Below, one piece after another: positions 1-8,228 of a DNA stretch of 10,583 nucleotides. The notes under the pieces are model-generated. The model searched no databases. It was not told the DNA's origin and saw nothing but the letters and a program-made list of their open reading frames with translations. The position numbers and the translations under genes are program-made. Position 1 is the stretch's first letter; every line of letters begins with the position of its first letter. Where the stretch lies: NCBI GenBank assembly GCA_910592005.1, contig CAJVPP010003857.1, positions 1 to 10,583 on the forward strand, in the 5' to 3' direction. The stretch is from Funneliformis mosseae. Its lineage: Eukaryota > Glomeromycota > Glomeromycetes > Glomerales > Glomeraceae.

Positions 1-600
1 TATATTTTATTTATTATATTTATTTCTTTTATATCTTCGATAACTTTATATTTTTCATTTTATATAAATAGAGGACAGTTTTTTTTAGCTTAACAGTGTA
101 TCTGATTTATAGTTTTATATAATAGTTTAGTTTAATTCCTTTAACATAATTGTATAGTACAGAGCGCTGACTAAGGTAATATTTCATTGTTATAGTTATT
201 AAATAAACTGTTAATTTACTGACACTCTTCTAAATTTAAATATCAAATTAAACCTTTTACTTACTACCTATAAATATTGCTTCACTTATCACTAATAAGC
301 ATTTTAAAGAACTGACTGTAATATTATAATATTAAATAAAAAAATTTTTAGAATTCATTAAGTAATATAAATAATAGCTATATTTGCATTTAATTTTAAA
401 TAATATTACACTTAAAGATATATATAATGTAATAATTATTTGATTTTTAAGTTATAAAGTGTTATTATTATTTTTAATTAAATTTATCTAAAAAGTAATA
501 ATTTACATAATTTAATATAAAAAATTCAGATAGTAGTGTAAATATTATTTTAAAAATATAGCATTTTATTATTAATAAGTATTAATTTGTAAAGTCCATT
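1..600. other. AT-rich non-coding stretch
   Basis: I see no gene, RNA or structured repeat here. The sequence is dominated by A/T runs, with stop codons frequent in all frames. Two CpG dinucleotides occur near the start (about 38 and 165-166), and none follow for about 3 kb. Confidence 0.5.
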
Positions 601-781
601 ATATTAGAATTTGGGTTGATAATTATTAATTACAAAAGAATATTTTAGTTAGTTTTCAGGATTTTTGCATTAGCTAAAAATCTAATTATTCTATTTTTTT
701 TAATTTATTTATTTAAATATTTAAAATTAGAAAAAAGATTTAATTTTTTGTAATAATTAAATAAATGATGAAAAATAAAAA

Positions 782-916
782 GAATATTATTTTACTTTTG
801 GTAAAGTATTTGAAATATTTGAAGTTAAATTTATTAAACAAAATATAATCATAAATATAATTGATACTAATAATTTAAAATTACAAATTAAAACTACATA
901 AAATGAAAAAATCAGA
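782..916 (+). pseudogene. possible decayed coding fragment, unrecognised
   Basis: The frame starting at 782 stays open for 39 codons to a TAA at 899. It then runs six more codons to a TAG. In DNA this AT-rich a stop would be expected about every eight to ten codons, so the run is longer than typical. The reading has mixed polar and hydrophobic residues (beginning E-Y-Y-F-T-F-G-K-V-F) rather than a pure K/N/I low-complexity string. I recognise no family or start codon. It lies in the same frame as the longer trace at 1376-1660, but many stops separate them, so a shared origin is only a suggestion. It could be chance. Confidence 0.15.
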
Positions 917-1375
917 TAGGTATTTTATTATCAGAATATTTAAATGATAATTTAGATTAATTAAAAAATAAATTATTAATTAGTGTAAAGATACAATATA
1001 AAACTTAGTTGATAAGCTTTTAATAATATTTAATAATTTAAATAATTATAATTGTTATTAAACTAATTATAAACTGATACTATTATAAAATAAATTTTTT
1101 TAAATAAAGTTTTACAAATTAAATTATTATTTTTATAAGATATAATATTAATACAAAAATATAATAAAGTTAAAAAAAAAGCTTAAGTATTATATAATAT
1201 TAATTTAATAATCAAAATTCTAAAAGTAAAAATATTAAAAAAAGAAAAAATATAGTATTAGAACTAATAATTAATTTAACTATGATTCTATAAATGAATT
1301 GAAATTATTATGAAAATAATAAAACAAAGTATTAAGTTATAAAAAACAATTATTAAATTATTAATAAAATCAAAA

Positions 1376-1660
1376 ATACTTATAAATAAATAAATAATTA
1401 AAATTATCAAAGATTTAAATAAAAATAAAATAAAATATATATTAGTTAATATATTATATATTACAAAAAATATGTAATTAAAATTAAATCTAATATTTTT
1501 TGATTATAAGATTTTATAAAATAATAAATTAGAATCTATTATAAATAAATTAAATATACAATTTAAAGAAAAATAATATAATAAGTTAATTAATAAATTT
1601 ATTAAAATAATTAAAATTTTTTTATCAGTTAATGATTATATCAGATTATTTATTGATTAC
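1376..1660 (+). pseudogene. possible decayed coding fragment, unrecognised
   Basis: This single plus-strand frame contains 95 codons with only four stops, in sequence where about ten would be expected by composition. The inferred residues are lysine-, asparagine- and isoleucine-rich. The last 28 codons (Y-N-K-L-I-N-K-F ... F-L-S-V-N-D-Y-I-R) look the most protein-like. I cannot assign a family and see no start, splice site or motif. The strong A/T bias forces K, N, I and L codons, so this may be only a fortunate open run. Confidence 0.2.
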
Positions 1661-1999
1661 TAATTAAAAGTTTATATAATGTTAATAATCAGATATTAAC
1701 TGTTTAATGTAATATGACTTTTTAAAGTAACTTATCAATGAATCTTAAAGAACATTTATTATTCTTGCTTTTACCTAATATATTCTACTATCTATTCATT
1801 ATTTCATTAAGAAATATTTTTATTTTAGTAATATAAATATTAATAGTTATTCCAATTACAATCATAAAGATCAAGTAATTATGCAGTTGAATAGTAATTA
1901 ACTATAAATGCAAATTTATCTAAGAAATGAATATCTAAATATGAAACTAAACTTGGTAAACTATAACTGAAAAATAAAATTAATAAAACAGAGTAAAAA

Positions 2000-4063
2000 T
2001 TTTTCAATGTATACCATTGTCTAAAAAGAGGTCTTATATTTGACCATTTTGTCTAACATTTGATTAATCAATGAAAAATAACCTTATCTGTAATAATATC
2101 TAGAAAAGAATGAGTTTTTAATAAAAGTCTTCTTTATACATTTTAGCTATACATAAAATATTTACATCTGAATTCAGATTGGCATTAAGTTTTAAGATCT
2201 AATCTAATAAGTATAGTATGTTTGATAATTTCTGCATCAAAATTTATATTATAAACTAATTCTTCTTCAATTTTCTTGAAATCTAACAATTTATAAAGGA
2301 CTTGCTGAAATATAATTAATGCTTTATTAATATTCTATTTATTTCAAACAACAGAATTTCAACTATTATTTTGATAATTTCTTTTGATTCAATTTCTATT
2401 TCAATTGGTAATTGAACTTGAAATGCTATCTTTAGAGTTATATATAAATTATCATGTAATATCATAAATATTACCAAATTTGAAACTTTTTTTTTTTTAA
2501 AAATCTATATTATCAATTGTTGCTAAATTCTAATGTTGTTACCTTAAATAAGACAGCTTACTAAATTCAATTTTTCCATTAAGTTTTTGTAAGCTTTCAT
2601 TTATATTGATTACTATGTAAGGTTATATAACAAACTATTAGTAACTGTTAAAAAGAATCTAATAATCATGATATATAATCAAGGCTAGCTAAAACTTAAG
2701 GGATCTAAATTTTAATGAGAAAAGGTAATTCCTAGTAACATAAACATTATAAATATTACAATCTTTATTATATATTTGAAGGATATAGTTTTTGGTAAGT
2801 TATTACATTTTTTCTTTGCCAATTGCATACTTTGTTTTTTGATATAACTCATCAATTATTCCAAAAATAAATTGTTTAAAAATTTAAAAAAACTATCATA
2901 ATATTCTTGAATAGTATTTGAAGATTCTAGCACAGATTTTTTTGCATTAATATCTAATCATGAATTCCATAATTTTCTTTTGAATATACATCTAAATTTC
3001 TGAAAATAATTACAATTAAATAAATTGTTGTTTTATAAATAATATTTTTTATTGATTAAAATGAAATATATATTATTTCAAAGTTGCTTATTTCCAAATT
3101 GTTTTTAACCTTTTTTTTAGAAATTTCTATAAAAATTGTTTTTATTATAAATAGACTAGGTGGTTTATTCAAAGAGTTTTTTTAATTTATTAACGTATTA
3201 ACTATTTAAATATTTAAATATTAGAATCTGTTTGACTAGAATTAGTAGATAATTATTAACAAAAGAAAGAAAAGCTTTAAATATTTTGATTAAAAATTTT
3301 TTTGGATTTTATCATTTCCTATTTGGTGTTGTATTAATTAACCAATTGTTAAAAATTTATGCCACTATATTGTATCTTCTTTATGTAAATTTTTAGTAAT
3401 ACATATTGTTACTTTTTTTCCTTTTTTAGGATGATGATAAATGTATTTACCCAAATCTTTATAATATAAACAACAAATATATTAAGATTTTGTAATATTA
3501 AATACACATTTATATAAAGGTAGGCATACTTATAATACTTTACATACATAACTAATGTAAGATATTGAATATTTTGATCATTCAAATTCTAAATATATAG
3601 TGTGTATCCTGTAAAAAATATATCATATATTTATCACAAAAACACACTGACGTTATTGAATAATTTCTTAATTAAAACCTTTTAATTATTTATTATGTGA
3701 TTTGTATAAATATTATTATCATATTGAAAATAAAGATCATATACTTCTAATCTTGATAAAATACATCAATCTCTCTAATAGCATTTCTATCAACTTGTCA
3801 TATATCAAATAAATTATATAATGGCTTTAATTTTGTTAAACTTTCATATCGCTGAATTTTGTCTTTAACAAATTCAATAACTATATATAATATTAATTTT
3901 ATATTTTCCAAAGAAGTTATAATTTCTTTTCCAAAAAGTCTATAACTCTTATTTTTCTTTAAAGTCAGAAGATATATCATCAGTATTAATATTATCAGAT
4001 ATTTTTTTTAAATATTCTGATAAAATTTCTTTTGTTTAAACTCTTCATTACTATCATATTCTT
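2000..4063 (-). pseudogene. heavily decayed unrecognised gene (minus strand)
   Basis: Protein-like stretches succeed one another on the minus strand, each interrupted by stops or frame changes. The 5' part appears to begin an exon at 4063, just after a good acceptor (TTTTTTGCAG in minus-strand sense). It continues with an acidic segment (E-Y-D-S-N-E-E-F-K). A second frame over about 4030-3960 reads L-K-K-I-S-D-N-I-N-T-D-D. The longest clean run, 3925-3801, contains K-D-K-I-Q-R-Y-E-S-L-T-K-L-K and ends L-Y-N-L-F-D-I, with a sister segment D-R-N-A-I-R-E-I-D-V-F-Y-Q-D just downstream. Further pieces lie at about 3530-3413, 3003-2806 (with S-K-E-N-Y-G-I-H-D and D-E-L-Y-Q-K-T-K-Y-A-I-G-K-E-K), 2432-2320 and 2294-2125 (with K-K-I-E-E-E-L-V-Y-N-I-N-F-D-A-E). 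I do not recognise the family. Charged, amphipathic segments suggest a soluble helical protein. A methionine-initiated reading from 3980 enters this frame only after an out-of-frame leader, so I do not treat it as a start. Boundaries are approximate, and two adjacent relics rather than one gene are possible. Confidence 0.35.
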
Positions 4064-4434
4064 CTGCAAAAAATGAAGGTAAAAGGAAGAAAATTTCATA
4101 ATTTTATTCAAACATTAAAATTTTCTTTTATCAAAAAAAGGGTAACTTGAAAGCTGAAATGCAAGTTTTTAAAAAATTTTTTATTGAAACAAAGATAAAA
4201 AAATATTTTTTATTTCATTTTATTGCTTTTCCTAATATCATAAACTATATTTAAACAGCTTTTTTGTATATTAAAATATTTTCAAGTTTGGCAATTTTTT
4301 GTTTATTATATATGTTATTTGGGTGATACAAATTATAAATAATATGAAATCACGTGTAAAATTGAGTATAAGTTATTATGTGGGATTTTTTTATATAGCC
4401 TAAAAACTGTTCTATAAAAAGCGTTAAATTTAAA

Positions 4435-4640
4435 TGTCGATTATCTAATTAAAATTAACTCCTAATTCCAATCCCTGACATGACCACTGACTGATAACAT
4501 TTGGACCTTTCGGGTATAAGGAACTAAACACATTTTGTTCAGAAGATTCATTATCTTTACCTTCTCATCTACAACATCATAGGCAAGGAAATTTGTATGT
4601 ACTAGATAAAATTAACACTACACGTACTTTTAATGTACTT
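4435..4640 (-). pseudogene. short minus-strand open segment, possible 3' extension of the nuclease-like pseudogene
   Basis: On the minus strand about 40 consecutive sense codons run from roughly 4570 to 4455. They read E-G-K-D-N-E-S-S-E-Q-N and later Y-P-K-G-P-N-V-I-S-Q-W-S-C-Q-G-L-E-L-G. It has the same orientation and the same GC-richer base composition as the pseudogene whose visible 3' end is near 4795. The intervening 150 bp is AT-rich and not obviously coding, so it could be an intron or unrelated filler. I recognise no domain, in particular no protein-kinase glycine loop or HRD/DFG motif. Confidence 0.25.
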
Positions 4641-4898
4641 GTACTAATTTTTATATTAATTATTATAATATATTAACTGTACTAATCACAACCCTAATTA
4701 TAGGTTTGTTAAGAAAAGGAGCGTGTCGATTATTAGACATGAGATCGATTATAAATGCAACAGATTTAAGTAATTAGGATTTTTAGAACTATTCATAATA
4801 GTGTTTGATACTTGTAACACCCGTAGTCTTCATCCTCTACTTTTTCTATTCCCCTTTTCAAGAACCAAGTTTGATCATATGTTGATAAAACACCATAT

Positions 4899-4977
4899 CT
4901 ATTTTGTAAGAAGAATGAATTAGTCATTTCAAATCTGTCAACATTAAACATAATAAAGGAAGAAAAGGATTTTTTAC
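4899..4977 (-). other. spliceosomal intron relic in nuclease-like pseudogene (3' intron)
   Basis: In minus-strand sense the donor is G|GTAAAA and the acceptor is AAAATAG|A, length 79 bp. The upstream exon ends after two bases of an arginine codon (AG), and the first base of the next exon (A) completes it, so the reading N-S-L-R continues into Y-G-V-L. The segment from 5141 to 4978 is 164 bp, 54 codons plus two bases, which agrees with this phase. Restoration of phase at an exact GT-AG pair is good evidence that this was a real intron. Confidence 0.65.
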
Positions 4978-5134
4978 CTCAAACTATTGGTACACATATA
5001 GCCATAGGTTTGGTTTATAGGGTCATCATTAGAACAAACAAACGACCCTTCAAGACTCTCCTTTTCCTGATTATATAATTTGACAATATCTACATTAGGA
5101 GGTACTTTCAAAACTCACTTGGTTTTGCATTCCC

Positions 5135-5327
5135 AAACCACAAGCCGCTTTATTACAACAAATAATAACTACTCTTCAAGGATTAACTTTAAAAAACCCT
5201 GTCAATGCCGCATCAGCGAATAGAGAATTAAATATCATCAAACCTAGTAACTTTCATGGTCGAGATGATGAAGACCCATTTGAATAGATTATAGCTTTTG
5301 AACGAGCTGCTACTGCGAATCAATATT
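5135..5327 (+). mobile_element. Ty3/gypsy-type retrotransposon gag fragment
   Basis: Frame 5135-5326 reads 64 codons with a single stop. Key words are A-L-L-Q-Q-I-I-T-T-L-Q-G-L-T, R-E-L-N-I-I-K-P-S-N-F-H-G and D-E-D-P-F-E-*-I-I-A-F-E-R-A. In fungal and plant Ty3/gypsy Gag proteins the start of the capsid has a comparable pattern: P-x-F-x-G, an acidic D-P and then W, ending in F-x-x-A. Here the W position is TAG (5285-5287), one transition from TGG. No LTR, zinc knuckle, protease or reverse transcriptase sits next to it, so only a small internal piece was captured. It lies antisense inside the minus-strand nuclease-like pseudogene. The exact edges are uncertain by about 10 bp because CCCAAACCAC at the left end can be read as part of either sequence. 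Confidence 0.7.
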
Positions 5328-5754
5328 GTCATTAACTATTATGAAATCAGGATGCCCGACTATACTCTCCAAAGCACGACCATCCAAGAAAAGGATTGAA
5401 TGATCAAGGGGAGTTAAGGTCTCATGAATGTTTACATCTGATGCTGTCCAGATGTCCTTTTCAGAAGTGACCATACGACGTCGGCTAAACTTTGGTACTT
5501 AGTATTTCTTATCAACTTCCGGACGCCACTCTAATACTTCTTGATCAAATTTGATACCTCATCGGGAAATTTCTGTTCCGTTGATACAGTGTTTGAATTT
5601 GACTTATTACGTAACTTTAAATAGGTCAAATTTGGTAAAATATTGCAAACGACTGCTGGTAAAGAAATCCCTTCTAAAAGTTTTGATTCGTTTTAAGCTT
5701 CTTATTTGTGTTTTCTATCTCTTGATCACACTTCATTTACATCTTTGCAGGATT

Positions 5755-5836
5755 CTACAATAATAAGCAGATTTTAGCTTAACGAATCATATAACCAATA
5801 CAACAATATACAGGAGTTTCATAATCTATTACTCAC
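5755..5836 (-). other. spliceosomal intron relic in nuclease-like pseudogene (5' intron)
   Basis: In minus-strand sense the donor AAAG|GTGAGTAA matches the consensus closely, the acceptor is TTATTATTGTAG|AA, and a branch-like GCTAAAAT lies about 25 bases before the acceptor. Length is 82 bp. The upstream exon finishes W-K plus one base (G), and the following AA makes GAA, so the frame continues E-S-C-K-D. A frameshift about ten codons later moves the reading into another frame. An 82-bp intron is typical of fungal genes. Confidence 0.65.
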
Positions 5837-6113
5837 CTTTCCACATTCTTCCATCCCAGTACACCTTCAACCGTTGCTTTGAACGTTCTGATTCTGCCTG
5901 TTGTAGAAGTAATAGAAGTAATGAGATTAGCAGTGCAACCTTTTTTTTTTAGTTAAAAGATTGTAAACCTTTATTAACAACAAATTAGAGCGCCTAAACT
6001 GAGGATTGGAGTGTATACCAACAGATACAGTAATTCTCCTGAGTAACCTCTCATTGATAATGTTGTTAAATTGACCAGCCTTCAAGAACGGAATATCCAA
6101 GATAAGAATACTG

Positions 6114-6326
6114 AGAACTGATAGGAGTTACCCTTCATTTCGCAAATAAAAAAACCCGCACCTTTTCTTTCAAAGACCTTTTAATCTTTTCTTTCAACAA
6201 CTTTTCCAACCTCCTCTAAGAATTGACTGGCCCAAGGAACGTCGAGGTCTAGTCAGTCCTTCAAAAATGATAAATCAACGATTTTATCACGACACGCATT
6301 CCTCTAGAGAACTAAAAAAAAAGCAT
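6114..6326 (+). other. plus-strand open reading segment antisense to the nuclease-like pseudogene
   Basis: One plus-strand frame holds 71 codons with a single TAA near 6150. It reads as a proline-, arginine- and glutamine-rich string (L-F-F-Q-Q-L-F-Q-P-P-L-R-I-D-W-P-K-E-R-R). Such composition resembles the linker of a retrotransposon Gag, but there is no CCHC knuckle or other signature. The opposite strand is also partly open and looks more like a folded protein. Only one of the two is likely to have been coding, and I favour the minus strand. Confidence 0.2.
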
Positions 6327-6468
6327 TAGAGACTGGAGATTTTTTACATCAAGTTAAATTTCACTTGCAGTATGTACCAGAACGGACAGGATGTGTTTTG
6401 GAAATGCTCATGTTTGCGAGATTGTTGTTTTTACTCAAGAAATATTTTATTTTATAAGAAGAAATATA

Positions 6469-6638
6469 CAGTCAAATTATAATGAACCTTTTTATAACTA
6501 ACACTGGATATAACGAACTCAAAATTTTTAAATTTAAAATAGTTCATTATAAAAAGGGTAATGGTACATATAAAAAACATAATAATTTATTTTTTTTTTC
6601 TAACAGAACCATCAGTTCGTTATAAAGAGTGTTGACCA
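6469..6638. mobile_element. pogo/Tc1-mariner-like MITE (non-autonomous)
   Basis: The 170-bp segment starts CAGTCAAATTATAATGAAC and ends GTTCGTTATAAAGAGTGTTGACCA. The reverse complement of the right end starts TGGTCAACACTCTTTATAACGAAC. The two ends share GTCAA followed by T-TATAAYGAAC with a short length difference. Both ends are flanked by TA (6467-6468 and 6639-6640), the expected target-site duplication for Tc1/mariner and pogo elements. Internally, ATTATAATGAAC and GTTCATTATAAA (6541-6552) form a second inverted pair, and ATAACGAACTC is another copy of the same word. No transposase is encoded. The TATAACGAAC-type terminus is familiar to me from pogo/Tigger-like families; the match of the ends is imperfect. 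Confidence 0.55.
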
Positions 6639-6640
6639 TA

Positions 6641-7555
6641 CGCGCAGAACAGAGTTATGACGTGAAAAGCTATTTAAGCTATCAACACGCTGCAGATGCA
6701 ATCACATGATTTGTGATCTGTCGTGCTGCGTAGAATAATTCGTAAGTGAAAAAATTTAAAAAACTAAATTTCATCAAATATAATTTACCCTATATATCTT
6801 TTCGCATATTACTCTTAGCGTTAGAGATTTTCCTATTCAATTTTTCTTTTACATTATAATCATTTAACATATTTTTCTAATAAATAGCTTTTTCAAATTA
6901 ATTATTTTGTATATTCTTGGTTCAATTTCACATGATAATTAACATTAAGCAGCCAATGAAATTAATCTACTTTTCACGTGATTGACTATTTAAAATTTTA
7001 TAAAAATTGATATTATAATTATAAACTTTATTTTTATAATATTAGCAAATTTACCTGATATTACCTTTGTAAGTTCTTTATCTATTGTATTTATATTCTG
7101 AAACTCATCAGTTTCTCTAATAATTTTGCAGTTCAGAGAAAATGACTAATAATCTGCTGAATCAATTTGCAAATAGAAAATTTTTAGATTATTCAAGCAT
7201 GACAGAGTTTCTCTCTAATTGGCTACTATTTAAGATGATCAATATGACTGTGATTGGTCACAAATTAAATATGAAATTTGAAATGCTATCTTAAACTCAT
7301 GTGTTTTAATTTTTAAACAAGTCTTAAAATGGAATTTAAAATATAAAAAAAATTTTAGACTATGTTCAATAATTAATTATGTATATAAAGTAACTGCACT
7401 GCATTTCGCTTAATTACAGAACTTGCAAATCAAAAATGTCTCACAGAAAATACACTAAAAACTTATCCTTATCTTGACATAAGTAAGCAACTTTGTCACC
7501 TATATTATTGCAAAATAGTGAAACTATATTGCAGAAATGTATAATATAAATGAAA
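6641..7555. other. non-coding interval with CCAAT and TCACRTGAT motifs
   Basis: I see no convincing gene. The first 120 bp are GC-richer and contain a small hairpin (ATCACA/TGTGAT, 6701-6717). Three copies of TCACRTGAT fall at 6702-6710, 6928-6936 and 6974-6982. CCAAT boxes occur at 6953-6957 (plus), 7218-7222 and 7253-7257 (minus). The interval lies upstream of the plus-strand pseudogene starting near 7560 and could have been its promoter region, but no transcription start can be read from the sequence. Confidence 0.3.
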
Positions 7556-7642
7556 GAAAGAATTAAAGATTGAGAAAATCATAGTAAAAGGATTACACAT
7601 AAAATATAATATCTAAATTAATTGAAAAAGTTAGAATGAAAG

Positions 7643-7721
7643 GTAATGTAATTGATATTGATTATAAAAACTCTCTTATTAAATATCTAACTTTCATTTA
7701 ATTTTATTTTTATCTATTTAG
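7643..7721 (+). other. intron relic in the 7.6-9.6 kb pseudogene (first)
   Basis: Donor ATGAAAG|GTAATG and acceptor TCTATTTAG|CT bound 79 bp. Joining them gives ATG-AAA-GCT-TTA, and the frame then stays open through the alanine-proline (GCA-CCA) at 7745-7750 and on into the next coding block. The phase restoration supports a genuine former intron. Confidence 0.55.
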
Positions 7722-8166
7722 CTTTAATAAATAATTCTACATTTGCACCAATTATAAAAATATTAACAAATGTATTGTATAATAAATAACGTTAAGAATC
7801 TATTAATTTGGAATTAAATCTAATACAATTTCAATCCATGATTGAAAAAGCTAATTCTGAATTAACAGGATTTTTTCTTTCAATAGTGAATGCAATTATT
7901 CCTAAGGATTGATTAGTATATAACAAACAAGAAGCAAAAAAATCTGTTATTGCTTTATATTATATGATTGTTGATATGCGTAACAAATTTATTAACCAAT
8001 TCAAAATAGAGGTTAGATTGTATTTGACAGCATCAAGTGTTATATGAGAAGCAATTAATATATTATCAAATCTTAGATATTTAGCATATACTAAAACAGA
8101 TACAAACTTTTAAAAAAAATCTAAACAAATCATACAATTAAAATTAACCATTATTTTTTAAAAAAG

Positions 8167-8228
8167 TAAGTTTTTAATTTGTTTTTATTATTTGTATATT
8201 ATAATATTAAAATATTTTTTTATAATAG
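8167..8228 (+). other. intron relic in the 7.6-9.6 kb pseudogene (second)
   Basis: Donor AAAAAA|GTAAGT is the consensus, and the acceptor TTTATAATAG precedes GAA-GAT-CAC; length is 62 bp. The downstream exon begins in phase 0 with E-D-H-L-H-I-Y-N. The upstream exon arrives two bases out of phase, which I attribute to an indel in the A/T homopolymers just before the donor (8153-8166). Confidence 0.6.

Larger units (their letters stand above)
4795..6300 (-). pseudogene. degenerate restriction-endonuclease-like (PD-(D/E)xK) protein gene, interrupted
   Basis: Read on the minus strand. The 5' third (about 6295-5955) has a protein-like reading with D-L-D-V-P-W-A-S-Q-F-L-E-E-V-G-K and then, after a frameshift near 6115, L-D-I-P-F-L-K-A-G-Q-F-N. 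Its membership in this gene is uncertain. An exon ending at 5837 (E-R-S-K-Q-R-L-K-V-Y-W-D-G-R-M-W-K) joins across a clear intron to a lysine-rich, coiled-coil-like segment. From 5639 to 5328 one frame with four stops runs through R-R-R-M-V-T-S-E-K and ends L-E-S-I-V-G-H-P-D-F-I-I-V-N-D. From 5141 a further piece starts V-V-W-E-C-K-T-K. Taken together, P-D-F and E-C-K give the PD...ExK signature of restriction-endonuclease-fold nucleases. A later part contains Q-T-Y-G-Y-M and, after a second intron, T-Y-D-Q-T-W-F-L-K. From memory, multicopy fungal nuclease-like proteins of this type, some linked to Crinkler-type effectors and some with kinase domains, share this order; I see no kinase here. Stops, frameshifts and an insertion inside the catalytic motif make it non-functional. 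Confidence 0.6.

Noticed and set aside
1738..1845. 36-codon hydrophobic plus-strand reading starting with ATG
   Set aside because: It is too short, of low-complexity L/I/F composition, and unsupported by any adjacent signal.
3798..3980. 60-codon minus-strand frame as an intact small gene
   Set aside because: Its first part is out of frame with the protein-like sequence upstream (D-I-S-S-D-F-K). Equally coding-like sequence continues past its stop, so it is a fragment of a larger relic.
4620..4760. Possible tRNA or other structured RNA in the GC-richer patch
   Set aside because: No cloverleaf, A/B box or CCA-like pairing could be built, and only short A/T stems form.
5551..5763. 70-codon plus-strand open reading frame
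   Set aside because: It is antisense to the nuclease-like pseudogene and overlaps its intron acceptor. The hydrophobic L/I/C-rich translation is what the complement of a lysine-rich coding strand produces.
6945..7262. Opposed AGCCAAT and ATTGGCT as ends of a MITE
   Set aside because: Beyond the CCAAT cores the flanks match only loosely, and I see no target-site duplication.
2418..7292. Shared 15-mer TTGAAATGCTATCTT near 2420 and 7278
   Set aside because: In 10 kb of such AT-rich DNA one or two shared 15-mers are expected by chance, and the similarity does not extend on either side.
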